Source: Streptomyces sp. NRRL B-24484 (GTDB lineage Bacteria; Actinomycetota; Actinomycetes; Streptomycetales; Streptomycetaceae). Taken from it: a stretch of DNA of 64,000 nt. Where the stretch lies: the NCBI RefSeq assembly GCF_000717715.1, contig NZ_JOAI01000001.1, positions 186,001 to 250,000 on the forward strand. The letters are read 5' to 3'. The notes under the pieces are model-generated. The model was not told the origin of the DNA and did no database searches. It worked only from the letters and a program-made list of their open reading frames with translations. Position 1 is the stretch's first letter. Every line of letters begins with the position of its first letter. Shown piece by piece: positions 38,185 through 46,843 of the stretch. A program made the position numbers and the translations under genes.

Positions 38185-38652
38185 ATGGGACCGACCCGCC
38201 ACGACCTGCTGACCATCGGCCAGCTCTCCGCCCGCAGCGGCCTGGCCACGTCCGCGCTGCGCTACTACGAGCGGATGGGGCTGATCCATGCCGAGCGGAC
38301 GGCCGGCAACCAGCGCCGCTACGCGCGGTCCACGCTGCGGCGGGTCGCCTTCGTCCGGGCGGCGCAGCGGGTCGGCCTGTCCTTGGAGGAGGCCCGCACC
38401 ACACTCGACCGGCTGCCGGAGGAGCGGGCGCCGAGCACCGCCGAGTGGGGCGAGGTGGCTGCCACCTGGCACGAGCGGATCGACCGGCAGATCGAGGAAC
38501 TCCAGCTGCTGAAGCGTAAGTTGACCGGCTGTATCGGCTGCGGCTGCCTGTCGCTGTCGCGCTGCGCGCTGTACAACGCGGGTGACCGGGCGGCGGCGGC
38601 CGGGCCGGGTGCGCGGTACCTGCTGGGCGACCCGCCGGCCGGCAGGGCCTGA
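38185..38652 (+). CDS. soxR: SoxR-like [2Fe-2S] MerR-family redox regulator
   Basis: A 155-residue MerR-family activator. The N-terminal HTH (LTIGQLSARSGLATSALRYYERMGLI) is followed by RTAGNQRRY and a dimerisation helix. Cysteines C116, C119, C121 and C127 form CIGCGCLSLSRC, the CX2CXCX5C cluster motif of SoxR, which senses superoxide or redox-active metabolites through a [2Fe-2S] centre. ATG at 38185. In actinomycetes SoxR responds to redox-active secondary metabolites rather than running soxS. It faces a split transketolase operon across a MerR-type promoter. Confidence 0.92.
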   Translation: MGPTRHDLLTIGQLSARSGLATSALRYYERMGLIHAERTAGNQRRYARSTLRRVAFVRAAQRVGLSLEEARTTLDRLPEERAPSTAEWGEVAATWHERIDRQIEELQLLKRKLTGCIGCGCLSLSRCALYNAGDRAAAAGPGARYLLGDPPAGRA

Positions 38653-38782
38653 CGACGCGTCGCTCCCGGTACGCACCGCCGCCGCGAAGGCCGGGGCCGG
38701 ATCGGGCGTTCGGCCGCTGGAGGCACGTGCCGCCCGTCTATGCTGCCCCGGTGAGAGTCGAACGGCTGCGGGGAGATGGGTC

Positions 38783-39631
38783 ATGACCGAGCATCAGGAC
38801 ATATCGCTGGACTGGATGTCCGGCACCGGCGAACCGCACGCGCCGGTGGACCTGCGCCCGGAGGTCCCGCACCCGGCCCGGATGTACGACTACTACCTGG
38901 GCGGCAAGGACAACTTCCCGGCGGACCGCGAGGCGGCCGAGAAGGTCCTCGCGCTGAGCCCGCTGGTGCGGCTCAGCGCGCTGGCCAACCGGGCGTTCCT
39001 GCAGCGGGCGGTGCGCCACCTCGCGGCGGACGGGGTGAAGCAGTTCCTGGACATCGGCACCGGCATCCCGACCGCGGGCAACACCCACCAGACCGCGCAG
39101 CTGGTGCACCCGGACGCCCGGGTGGCGTACGTGGACAACGACCCGATCGTGCTGGTGCACAGCCGGGCGCTGCTGGCCGGTTCCAGCCGCGGCACGGTGA
39201 CGGTCACCCAGGCCGACCTGCGCGACCCGGCGAAGATCCTCGCCGACCCGCAGGTGCGCGAACTGCTCGACCTGGGGCGGCCGGTGGCGCTGCTGCTGTT
39301 CGCGGTGCTGCACTTCGTGGACGACGCCGACGACCCGTACGGCATCGTGCGGACGCTGGTCGACGCGCTGCCGCCGGGCAGCCACCTGGCGCTCTCGCAC
39401 GGCACCGGGGACTTCGTGCCGGCGTCCGAGGCCGAGAAGGGCCCGGCGATCTACCGCAGCGCCACCGCGCAGCTGAGCATGCGCACCAAGGAGCAGGTGC
39501 TGAAGTTCTTCGACGGCCTGGAGCTGCTGGAGCCCGGCCTGGTGACGGCCCCGCTGTGGCGGCCGGACACCGCGCCCTCGGCGACCGACGCCGAGGTGGG
39601 CATCTGGGCGGGCGTGGGCCGCAAGCCCTGA
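38783..39631 (+). CDS. DUF574 SAM-dependent methyltransferase
   Basis: A 282-residue member of the actinomycete-specific DUF574 (PF04672) methyltransferases. It opens with the family marker VDLRPEVPHPARMYDYYLGGKDNFPADREAAE and has the SAM-binding FLDIGTGIPT and VAYVDNDPIVL, then FAVLHFVDDADDP. The true substrate of these abundant proteins is not known. ATG at 38783 has GGAG eight bases upstream. A -10-like TATGCT lies at 38739-38744. It ends at a strong terminator shared with the convergent permease gene. Confidence 0.93.
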   Translation: MTEHQDISLDWMSGTGEPHAPVDLRPEVPHPARMYDYYLGGKDNFPADREAAEKVLALSPLVRLSALANRAFLQRAVRHLAADGVKQFLDIGTGIPTAGNTHQTAQLVHPDARVAYVDNDPIVLVHSRALLAGSSRGTVTVTQADLRDPAKILADPQVRELLDLGRPVALLLFAVLHFVDDADDPYGIVRTLVDALPPGSHLALSHGTGDFVPASEAEKGPAIYRSATAQLSMRTKEQVLKFFDGLELLEPGLVTAPLWRPDTAPSATDAEVGIWAGVGRKP

Positions 39632-39677
39632 GCCCTCCGGGCCGCCGCCGTCCCGCCTCGGCCGTCGGCCGTCGGCC

Positions 39678-39718
39678 GGCGCCCGTACCCCCCTGGTGAC
39701 TCCGGGGGAACGGGCGCC
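39678..39718. terminator. Convergent terminator
   Basis: GGCGCCCGT (39678-39686) pairs with ACGGGCGCC (39710-39718), with inner CCCCC (39688-39692) and GGGGG (39704-39708). It separates the convergent methyltransferase and sugar-permease genes and probably serves both. Confidence 0.7.
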
Positions 39719-39727
39719 GCACGGCGG

Positions 39728-40636
39728 CTACTTGACGGATCCGGCCATCGCGCCCTGCACGAAGTGGCGCTGGCAGGTGAAGAAGACGGCGACGGGCACC
39801 AGCAGCGACAGGAAGGCGCCGGGGGCGAGCACGTCCAGGTTGCTGCCGAACTGCCGCATCTGGGACTGCAGCAGGACGGTGAGCGGCTGGGAGTCGCTGC
39901 CGGCGAAGACCAGGGCCACCAGCATGTCGTTCCAGACCCAGAGGAACTGGAAGATCGCCAGTGAGGCGAGCGCGGGCATCGCGAGCGGCAGCGCGAGCCG
40001 GCGGAAGACCGTCCACTCGCCGCAGCCGTCGATCCGGGCGGCCTCCATGACCTCCTGCGGGATCTCCAGGAACTGGTTGCGCAGCAGGAAGACGGCGAAC
40101 GGCAGCCCGTAGGCGACGTGGAACAGCACCACGCCGGGGACGGTGCCGAACAGGCCGACCGCGCCGAGCAGCCGGGCGACCGGCACCAGGCCGATCTGCA
40201 CGGGCACCACCAGCAGGCAGACGACGACCAGGAACAGCCAGTCCCGGCCGGGGAAGTCGAGCCAGGCGAAGGCGTAGCCGGCGAGCGCCGCGAGGGCGAC
40301 GGTGAGCGCGGTGGCGGGCACCGAGATCAGCACGGTGTTCCAGAACGCACCGAGCACCTCGCCGCCGCCGAGCAGGGCGGTGTAGTTGTCGAGGGTGAGC
40401 CTGGCGGGGTGGGCGAGCACCGTCCACCAGCCGGAGGCGGCGCTGTCCTCCTTGGGCCGCAGCGAGGTGAGCAGCAGACCGACGGTGGGCATCAGCCAGA
40501 GCGCGGCGGCGACGAGCAGCACGGCCCGGACGGCTCCGCTGCGGGTGCGGGCGGCGATCCGGGCGGCGAGCCGGGGCCGCGGCCGGGTGGACCCGGCGGT
40601 GCCGCCGGGGGCGGGCCGGGTGAGCAGCTGGGTCAT
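39728..40636 (-). CDS. Sugar ABC transporter permease (MalG-like)
   Basis: A 302-residue CUT1-family permease with about six membrane segments, e.g. AVRAVLLVAAALWLMPTVGLLLTSL and LFLVVVCLLVVPVQIGLVPVARLL, and the EAA coupling loop EVMEAARIDGCGEWTVFRRLALPLAMPAL. It would form the membrane channel together with the next upstream permease; their start and stop overlap by four bases (ATGA). Locus context (GH13 alpha-glucosidase, sugar-binding lipoprotein) suggests maltodextrin or alpha-glucoside uptake. No ATPase gene is present, as is common in actinomycetes that use one shared MsiK-type ATPase. Confidence 0.92.
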   Translation of the reverse strand: MTQLLTRPAPGGTAGSTRPRPRLAARIAARTRSGAVRAVLLVAAALWLMPTVGLLLTSLRPKEDSAASGWWTVLAHPARLTLDNYTALLGGGEVLGAFWNTVLISVPATALTVALAALAGYAFAWLDFPGRDWLFLVVVCLLVVPVQIGLVPVARLLGAVGLFGTVPGVVLFHVAYGLPFAVFLLRNQFLEIPQEVMEAARIDGCGEWTVFRRLALPLAMPALASLAIFQFLWVWNDMLVALVFAGSDSQPLTVLLQSQMRQFGSNLDVLAPGAFLSLLVPVAVFFTCQRHFVQGAMAGSVK

Positions 40637-41949
40637 CGGGTGCTCCTGCGGAAGCGTCGGACGTTGAGGACCATGGCGGGCACCACCAGCAGCAGCAGGA
40701 GCACGCCGAGGGCGCTGCCGAGGCCCTGGTCGTTGCCGCCGCCGAAGGAGACCAGCCACAGCCGCAGGGCGAGCACGCCGGCGTCCTGCTGGACGGGGCC
40801 GGGGGCGACGACGAAGACCAGGTCGAAGACCTTCATCACGTTGATGACCATGGTCACCAGGACGACGCCGAGCACCGGGGCGAGCTGCGGCACGGTGATC
40901 CGGCGGAAGATCTGCCACTCCCCCGCGCCGTCCATCCGGGCGGCCTCCAGGGTCTCCCGCGGCAGGTTGGCGAGGCCGCCGGCGATGACGACCATCGCGA
41001 AGCCCGCCCAGATCCACAGGTAGGCGCCGATGATCGCCGGGGTGACCAGGCCGGGGCCGAGCCAGGCGAGGCCGCGGTAGGGGGCGGCGAAGTTCGACGC
41101 GGGCAGTTCGACGGTGCCGCTCGGGTGACCGGGGAAGGCGAAGGAGCCGTCGGCGGCGGTGGTGGCGGTGGCGATCTGCCGCTGCCCGTCGAGCAGGCGG
41201 ACGGTGACGCCGGGCAGGCCGTGCTCGCCGGGGTCGATCGTGCCGGGGGTGCCGCCGCCGGGGGTGACGTCGAGCCAGACGGTGCCGTGCACGCCGGCTC
41301 CGGCGGATGCGGCCGACCCGGTGGTGGCAGGCGCGGCCGGCTTCGCCGTGGCGGGCAGGGCGGCGGGCTTGAGTCCGACGAGCGGCACGGCGACGGCGCT
41401 GCCGGGTGCGGCCGGGACGGCGCGCACCGCACCGTCGGAGGCGGTGGCCGGGCCGCCGGGGCGGGGCCGGGCGCCGGGGTAGGAGGGGTCGGGGTCGAAG
41501 GTGTCGTGGACGGCGACCGCGGCGGCGTTCAGCACGCCGCGGGCCGGGTCCTGCTCGTAGACCAGCCGGAAGGTGATGCCGGCGGCGAGGAAGGAGATCG
41601 CCATCGGCATGAAGACCAGCAGCCGGAAGGCGGTGCCCCAGCGGACCTTCTCGGTGAGCACGGCGAAGACCAGGCCGAGGCCGGTGACCAGCGCGGGCGC
41701 CACGGCGACCCAGATCGCGCTGTTGCGCAGCGCGGTGAGGGTGGCGTCGTCGGTGAACGCGGTGCGGTAGTTGCCGAGGCCGACGAAGCCGGTGCCGGGC
41801 GCGTCGTAGAGGCTGCGGACCACGGACCAGCCGATGGGGTACAGCACCAGTGCGCCGAGCAGGGCGAGGGCGGGCAGCAGGAAGAGGGGGGCCGGGCCCC
41901 GGCGCCGCAGGGCGGCGCCGGAGCTCCGGGGTCGGGTGGGTGTCCTCAT
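40633..41949 (-). CDS. Sugar ABC transporter permease (MalF-like) with inserted Cna-B/SdrD-like domain
   Basis: A 438-residue CUT1 permease. Membrane segments are at about 20-45, 80-97, 108-131 and then only after residue 296, with the EAA loop ETLEAARMDGAGEWQIFRRITVPQL near the end. Between residues about 150 and 296 lies an extra extracytoplasmic insert: a Pro/Ala-rich linker (150-220) and a beta domain (220-285: HGTVWLDVTPGGGTPGTIDP, LPGVTVRLLDG, ATTAADGSFAFPG) like the Cna-B/SdrD repeats of surface proteins. The insert stays in frame and the flanking permease is intact. It may contact the binding protein or the cell wall. Confidence 0.9.
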   Translation of the reverse strand: MRTPTRPRSSGAALRRRGPAPLFLLPALALLGALVLYPIGWSVVRSLYDAPGTGFVGLGNYRTAFTDDATLTALRNSAIWVAVAPALVTGLGLVFAVLTEKVRWGTAFRLLVFMPMAISFLAAGITFRLVYEQDPARGVLNAAAVAVHDTFDPDPSYPGARPRPGGPATASDGAVRAVPAAPGSAVAVPLVGLKPAALPATAKPAAPATTGSAASAGAGVHGTVWLDVTPGGGTPGTIDPGEHGLPGVTVRLLDGQRQIATATTAADGSFAFPGHPSGTVELPASNFAAPYRGLAWLGPGLVTPAIIGAYLWIWAGFAMVVIAGGLANLPRETLEAARMDGAGEWQIFRRITVPQLAPVLGVVLVTMVINVMKVFDLVFVVAPGPVQQDAGVLALRLWLVSFGGGNDQGLGSALGVLLLLLVVPAMVLNVRRFRRSTR

Positions 41950-41956
41950 GGGGACG

Positions 41957-43282
41957 TCAGCCCTTGTACGCGGCGGCCGCGGCGGCTTCCAGCCGCTGGG
42001 CGGTGCCGTTGACGTCGGTCGGGTTCGCCAGGAAGTCCTGGAGGAGCTTCCACTCGCCGCTGCCCTGGGTGCCGCCGAAGGCGGCGGGGGCCTGGTCGGA
42101 GAGGTCGAAGCGGAAGCCGTCGGCGGCGGCGATCAGCGACTCGGCGGTCTGCCGGGTGGTGTCGTCCGGGTAGGCGGCGGGCTTGACGGCCTTGTTGGGT
42201 GACAGGAACCCGCCGGCGCCGGCCCAGACCTCGCCGGCCTCGGGGCCCGCGAGGAACTCCAGCAGCTGCTGGGCGGCGTCCTTGTGCTTGGCGTCCTTGA
42301 GGACGACGGCCGCGTCGCCGCCGCCGACGACCGGCGCCTTGCCCGTGCCGACGGCCGGGAACGGGAAGAACTTCGCGTCCTCGCCGACCTTCTTCTTGAG
42401 CTCGCCGGAGACGACGGCGCCGACGAAGTCGCCCTCGTAGACCATCGCAGCGGTCGGCTTGTCGCCGAACACGGCCTGGACGGACTCGGGGAAGTCGGTC
42501 TGCAGCGCGCCCTTGCCGCCGCCGGCGACGAGCTGCGGGTCGCCGAAGACCTTGCCGAGGGTGGTGAGGGCGGCGACAACGGTCGGGTCGGTCCAGGGGA
42601 TCTGGTGCTTGGCCAGCTTGTCGTAGTTCTCCGGGCCGGCCTGCGAGAGGTAGATGTTCTCGAACCAGTCGGTGAGCGGCCAGCCGGCCTCGCCGGCCAC
42701 GGAGAAGGCGGGCAGGCCGCTGTCGGAGACGGCGTGGCCGGCGGCGAGCAGCTGGTCGAAGGTGGTGGGCGGCTTGACGCCGGCGGTGTCCAGGGCGGCG
42801 GGGCTGTACCAGACGGTGGACTTGTGGGCGGCCTTGAAGTACAGGCCGTAGAGCTTGCCGTCGACGGTGCCGTAGTCGGCCCAGATCTTGGCGAAGTCGC
42901 GGTGCAGGCTGTCGGCGACGGCGGGGGCGAGCGGCTCCAGCCAGCCCTTGCGGGCGAACTGCTGGAGGACGCCGAGCTGCGGCATCATCACGACGTCCGG
43001 CGGGTCGCCGCCCTCGATCTTGCTGCCGACCAGGGTGGAGACGTTGTCGCCGGTGGAGATGTAGACGGTCTTCGCGCCGGTCTTCGCGGTGAAGGCGTCC
43101 AGCACCTTCTGGAAGTTCTTCTGCTCGACGCCCGTCCAGGCGGCGGCGACGCTGACGGTCTGCCCGTCCAGGGGCTTGGCGGTGGCGTGGTCGGCGGCGG
43201 TGCCGCCGCTGCCGCAGGCGGTGGCCGTGGCGGCCAGGCCGAGGGTGGCCGTCAGGGCGACGGCCGCTCGCAGGGATCGCAT
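41957..43282 (-). CDS. Sugar ABC transporter substrate-binding lipoprotein
   Basis: A 441-residue family 1 extracellular solute-binding protein. The signal ends in the lipobox ATAC, with the mature protein starting CGSGG. The body has VSVAAAWTGVEQKNF, GDPPDVVMMPQLG, YGLYFKAAHKSTVWYSPAAL and other family landmarks, then C-terminal helices around FLAGPEAGEVWAG. ATG at 43282 has GAGGAC upstream. It stands immediately before the two permease genes and after the alpha-glucosidase, so the likely ligand is maltose, maltodextrin or another alpha-glucoside. Confidence 0.92.
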   Translation of the reverse strand: MRSLRAAVALTATLGLAATATACGSGGTAADHATAKPLDGQTVSVAAAWTGVEQKNFQKVLDAFTAKTGAKTVYISTGDNVSTLVGSKIEGGDPPDVVMMPQLGVLQQFARKGWLEPLAPAVADSLHRDFAKIWADYGTVDGKLYGLYFKAAHKSTVWYSPAALDTAGVKPPTTFDQLLAAGHAVSDSGLPAFSVAGEAGWPLTDWFENIYLSQAGPENYDKLAKHQIPWTDPTVVAALTTLGKVFGDPQLVAGGGKGALQTDFPESVQAVFGDKPTAAMVYEGDFVGAVVSGELKKKVGEDAKFFPFPAVGTGKAPVVGGGDAAVVLKDAKHKDAAQQLLEFLAGPEAGEVWAGAGGFLSPNKAVKPAAYPDDTTRQTAESLIAAADGFRFDLSDQAPAAFGGTQGSGEWKLLQDFLANPTDVNGTAQRLEAAAAAAYKG

Positions 43283-43639
43283 GTGGTGTCCTCTCGGTCG
43301 GCGTTCCGGCCGGGGCCGGGTGCCGTTTCGGGGGTGGGGCCGGCCGTGGGCGGCCGGGCTGCCGGTGGAGGAGTGCCGTGGGGGTGCCCGCTCCGCCGGG
43401 CCGCGGATGCGTGGCACGGTGGTCGGCGGAGCGGGCGGCGGCCGCGGTCAGGTGGGCGGCCGGTGCCGCGCGGGGAGGCAGGTCGCGCGGACGTCTTCGG
43501 GGGGTGGCCCGCCCCGCGGGCGGGAGGGTGTCGCGGGGCGGGCCGGTGGCCGCCGCGCCGGAATCGTCCGGGGCGGCCGGGGCCGCGGGTGTGGGCGCGC
43601 GGCCGTTCAGGGGTGCAGCGGAGTGTTAGTGACGGCGCG
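43283..43639. other. Intergenic spacer with two strong hairpins
   Basis: No gene is seen in these 357 bases. GGCCCGCCCCGCG (43506-43518) pairs perfectly with CGCGGGGCGGGCC (43532-43544), and CCCGCTCCGCCG (43387-43398) pairs with CGGCGGAGCGGG (43424-43435). Both lie downstream of the glucosidase stop in its direction of transcription. They may end that transcript or stabilise a processed message ahead of the binding-protein gene, allowing its higher expression. Confidence 0.6.
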
Positions 43640-45334
43640 TCAGAGCGATGCTGCGCCGGCCGTCCACCAGGCGGCGGTGCCGGCGGGGAGGGTGCAGGGC
43701 GGGCAGGGGCCGCTGGCGAGCAGCGGTTCGCGGTCGACGGGGGCGAGGGCCGGCTCGTCGCCGAAGTTGACGGCGCACAGCAGGCCGTCGCCGCGGACGA
43801 AGGCGAGCACGCCGGGCGGGGTGTCGATCCACCGCAGGGTGCCCTCGCCGAGCTGCGGCAGGACGCGCCGCAGGTGCAGCGCCTCGCGGTACAGGTGCCA
43901 GGCGGAGCCGGTGTCGGCGAGTGCGCGTTCGGCGGTGTGCGCGGCGAAGTGGGCGGGCTGCGGCAGCCACGGGTCCTTGCCGCCGTCGGGGGCGAAGCCG
44001 AACGGCGGCTCCTGCCCGGACCACGGCATCGGGATGCGGCAGCCGTCCCGGATGCCGGTGCGGCTGCCGGTGCGGTGGTAGATCGGGTCGGTGAGCACCT
44101 CGTCGGGCAGGTCGTCGACCTCGGGGAGGCCGAGTTCCTCGCCCTGGTAGAGGTAGGCGGCGCCGGGCAGGGCGAGCATCAGCAGGGCGGCGGCACGGGC
44201 CCGGGCGGCGCCGGCCAGCGGGTCGCCGGCGTGGAAGCGGCTGGTGGTGCGGACCTGGTCGTGGTTGTTGAGCACCCAGGTGACGGTGGATCCGGTGGCG
44301 GCGATGTCGTGCACGGCGGCGTCGATGACCCGGTGCCAGTGCGCGGCGTCCCAGGGGGCGTGCAGCAGGTGGAAGAAGAACGCCTGGTGGAGTTCGTCGG
44401 GGCGCAGGTAGGCGGCCTGTTCGGCGGCGGTGGGTACGGAGGCCTCGCCGACGAGCAGGCGCTGCCGGCCGTCGCGGGCGGTGTACTCCTCGCAGACGGC
44501 GCGCCAGCGGCGCCAGATGCCGTGCACCTCGGGCTGGTTCCAGGCGAGCGGGTTGACCGAGTCGCGGGTGCGCTCGTCGGCCTCCGGGTCGGGCGAGTCG
44601 GGCAGCTCGGGGTGCTTGAACAGGCCGGCGGCGACGTCGATCCGGAAGCCGTCGGCGCCGCGGTCGAGCCAGAAGCGCAGGATCCGCTCGAACTCCGAAG
44701 CGACTTCGGGGCGGCGCCAGTTGAGGTCGGGCTGCTCGGGGGTGAACAGGTGCAGGTACCACTGGCCCCAGCTGCCGTCGGCCTCCCGGATCCGGGTCCA
44801 GGCGGGGCCGCCGAACATCGCCCGCCAGTTGTTGGGCGGCAGTTCGCCCGCCTCGCCGCGGCCGTCGGCGAAGTGGAAGAACGCCCGCTCGGAGCTGCCG
44901 GGTGCGGAGCGCAGCGCGGCCTCGAACCACGGGTGCTCGCGGGAGCAGTGGTTGGGCACGATGTCGAGGATCAGCCGCAGGCCCAGCAGCCGGCAGTCCT
45001 CGGCGAGCAGGTCGAAGTCGTCGAGGGTGCCGAACAGCGGGTCGACGGCGCAGTGGTCGGCGACGTCGTAGCCGTGGTCGTGCTGCGGGGAGGCGTAGAA
45101 CGGGTTGAGCCAGACCCCGTCCACGCCGAGGCGCTTGAGGTACGGGAGGCGGGCGCGGACGCCGGCCAGGTCGCCGACGCCGTCGCCGTCGGAGTCCTGG
45201 AAGCTGCGCAGGTAGACCTGGTAGACGACCGCGTCCCGCCACCAGGGGCGGTCGGGGCCGGCCGCCGGCGGGGCGGTGAGCAGGGCACGGGCGGGCGCGG
45301 TCGGTGGATCGCCCGGGGTGGGGGACGTGAGCAT
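43640..45334 (-). CDS. GH13 alpha-glucosidase
   Basis: A 564-residue glycoside hydrolase of family 13, cytoplasmic, expected to split imported alpha-glucosides. It shows WWRDAVVYQVYLRSFQDSDGDGVGDL at the N terminus, DIVPNHCS, GFRIDVAAGL (nucleophile aspartate), LLVGEASV (acid/base glutamate) and VLNNHDQ (third aspartate), in order; the sequence around IDVAAG suggests the oligo-1,6-/alpha-glucosidase branch. ATG at 45334 follows AAGGTGA. It is the first gene of the minus-strand sugar locus, separated from the binding protein by a hairpin-rich spacer. Confidence 0.93.
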   Translation of the reverse strand: MLTSPTPGDPPTAPARALLTAPPAAGPDRPWWRDAVVYQVYLRSFQDSDGDGVGDLAGVRARLPYLKRLGVDGVWLNPFYASPQHDHGYDVADHCAVDPLFGTLDDFDLLAEDCRLLGLRLILDIVPNHCSREHPWFEAALRSAPGSSERAFFHFADGRGEAGELPPNNWRAMFGGPAWTRIREADGSWGQWYLHLFTPEQPDLNWRRPEVASEFERILRFWLDRGADGFRIDVAAGLFKHPELPDSPDPEADERTRDSVNPLAWNQPEVHGIWRRWRAVCEEYTARDGRQRLLVGEASVPTAAEQAAYLRPDELHQAFFFHLLHAPWDAAHWHRVIDAAVHDIAATGSTVTWVLNNHDQVRTTSRFHAGDPLAGAARARAAALLMLALPGAAYLYQGEELGLPEVDDLPDEVLTDPIYHRTGSRTGIRDGCRIPMPWSGQEPPFGFAPDGGKDPWLPQPAHFAAHTAERALADTGSAWHLYREALHLRRVLPQLGEGTLRWIDTPPGVLAFVRGDGLLCAVNFGDEPALAPVDREPLLASGPCPPCTLPAGTAAWWTAGAASL

Positions 45335-45416
45335 TCGTCACCTTCAGGAAGGACACGGCGGGGCAGCGCCGCAGAGGTCGCACAGGGCCCCGCAGGTGCC
45401 GTCCCGGCGGCGGGGT

Positions 45417-45426
45417 ACATGCATGT
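45417..45426. promoter_or_regulatory. Short palindrome upstream of the alpha-glucosidase
   Basis: ACATGCATGT is a perfect 10-bp palindrome within an AT-richer stretch, with a -10-like TACATA on the minus strand just before it (45433-45428). It is a candidate operator for the sugar locus, but it is short, and no LacI-type gene is present nearby. Confidence 0.35.
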
Positions 45427-45503
45427 TATGTAGCTCGACAGGCGACGTCCAGAGCGGGTTCGCCGACAATACACGGACATATCCGCCCAAGCGCCAACAA
45501 AAG

Positions 45504-45544
45504 AAGGGGCCCGGATACTTAACAAGTAAGTATCCGGGCCCCTT
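45504..45544. terminator. Perfect 18-bp-stem intrinsic terminator
   Basis: AAGGGGCCCGGATACTTA (45504-45521) pairs perfectly with TAAGTATCCGGGCCCCTT (45527-45544) around ACAAG. On the minus strand it is followed by CTTCTTTTGTTGG. It comes 30 bp after the stop of the orphan binding-protein gene and insulates it from the alpha-glucosidase promoter. Confidence 0.92.
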
Positions 45545-45574
45545 CCGGGCTTCTTCCGGGGCCGCAGCCGGCGC

Positions 45575-46843
45575 TCAGCCGGTGATCGACTTCAGGTCCG
45601 CCGCCATCCGGGCCACCGCCTCGTCGGCGCTGCTGCGGCCGAGCAGTGCCTCGTACGCCGCCGCGCTCACCGCGAGGCTCACCTGCTGGTACTCCGGCGA
45701 GGCCGGCCGGCGCACCGCGCCCTCCAGCGCCTGCCGCACCACCGGCAGGTACGGATTGCGCCGCACCAGCTCCGGGTCGGTGTACAGGTCCGCCCGCACC
45801 GGTGGCAGTCCGCCCTCGGTCAGCACCCGGCGCTGCACGTCCCCGCCGGTCAGGAACCGGATCAGGTCCCGGGCCGTCCGGCCGTTCCGGGAGCGGGAGT
45901 TGACCGCCAGGTCGGAGCCGCCGAGAACCGAGGTGCCCGGGCCGTCCGGGCCCGGCAGCGGCACCACGCCGAACTTCCCGGCCACCGCCGACCCCGGCCC
46001 CTCGGCCTGCGGGTACGCGTACGGCCAGCAGCGCAGGAACAGCAGCCGGCCGTCCTGGAACGCCTGCCGGGACTCCTCCTCGCGGTAGCCGAGCGCCGCC
46101 CGCGGGATCCAGCCCTCCCGCAGCCCGCGCGCCAGGAACTCCAGGCCCGCCCGGGCCTGCGGGGTGTCCACCGCCACCGAACCCCGGTCGTCCAGCAGCC
46201 GCCCGCCCGCCGAACCGACCGCCTCCGCGACGTTCACCGTCAGCCCCTCGTACGGCAGCAGCTGTCCCGCGTAGCCGTCCAGGCCGTGCCGCGGCGCCAC
46301 CTCCCGGGCGAGCCGTTCCAACTCGGCCCAGGTGCGCGGCGGCTGCGCACCCTCCGCAGCCAGCACGTCACTGCGGTAGTACAGCAGGCCTACGTTGGTG
46401 GTGAACGGCACCGCGTACAGCCGGTCCCGCCACCGCCCGGTGCCGACCGCGGACGGCAGCAGACCGGTGGGCGCCATCCCGGCGTCCAGCGGCGCGATCC
46501 AGCCCTTCTCGGCGAACTCGGCCGTCCACACCACGTCCAGGTTGACCACGTCGAAGCGGTCGCTGCCGCGGGACAGGCCCTCCGCCAGCTGCGCCCGGAC
46601 CTCGTCCGCCGCGTCCGGCAGCTCCACCAGCGTCGCCCGCTCGCCGGGATGCCCGGCGTTCCAGCTGTCCAACAGGCCCTGCAGGTAGCCGGCCCGGTCC
46701 CGGCCGGTGACCAGGGTGACCGGCCCGGTGCCGGACGCGTCCGGGTCGTCGGCGTCGTCGGCGTCGTCGGGCAGCGAACAGCCGCCCGCCAGCAGCACGC
46801 CGGCCAGCACCCCCGCCAACTTCCCCAGACTCCGACGGCGCAC
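45575..46843 (-). CDS. Orphan ABC sugar-binding lipoprotein
   Basis: A 422-residue family 1 solute-binding protein. The leader VRRRSLGKLAGVLAGVLLAGGC carries a lipobox ending in Cys22, followed by an acidic repeat (DDADDADDPD). The body has VTLVTGRDRAGYLQGLLDSWNAGHPGERATLVELP, DRFDVVNLDVVWTAEFAEKGWIAPL and PFTTNVGLLYYRSDVL, all typical. GTG at 46843 is preceded by GGAGG. It has its own terminator and no permease of its own beside it, so it may deliver ligand to the neighbouring permeases or act as a receptor. The divergent PadR gene is 147 bp away. Confidence 0.88.
   Translation of the reverse strand: MRRRSLGKLAGVLAGVLLAGGCSLPDDADDADDPDASGTGPVTLVTGRDRAGYLQGLLDSWNAGHPGERATLVELPDAADEVRAQLAEGLSRGSDRFDVVNLDVVWTAEFAEKGWIAPLDAGMAPTGLLPSAVGTGRWRDRLYAVPFTTNVGLLYYRSDVLAAEGAQPPRTWAELERLAREVAPRHGLDGYAGQLLPYEGLTVNVAEAVGSAGGRLLDDRGSVAVDTPQARAGLEFLARGLREGWIPRAALGYREEESRQAFQDGRLLFLRCWPYAYPQAEGPGSAVAGKFGVVPLPGPDGPGTSVLGGSDLAVNSRSRNGRTARDLIRFLTGGDVQRRVLTEGGLPPVRADLYTDPELVRRNPYLPVVRQALEGAVRRPASPEYQQVSLAVSAAAYEALLGRSSADEAVARMAADLKSITG

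Noticed and set aside
39728..45334. A missing ABC ATPase taken as evidence of gene loss
   Set aside because: Actinomycete CUT1 sugar transporters normally use a shared MsiK-type ATPase encoded elsewhere, so absence here is expected.
42284..45433. Open frame of over 1000 codons antisense to the sugar-binding and GH13 genes
   Set aside because: Shadow of real genes with intact catalytic motifs; composition is Gly/Val/Ala-rich and featureless.
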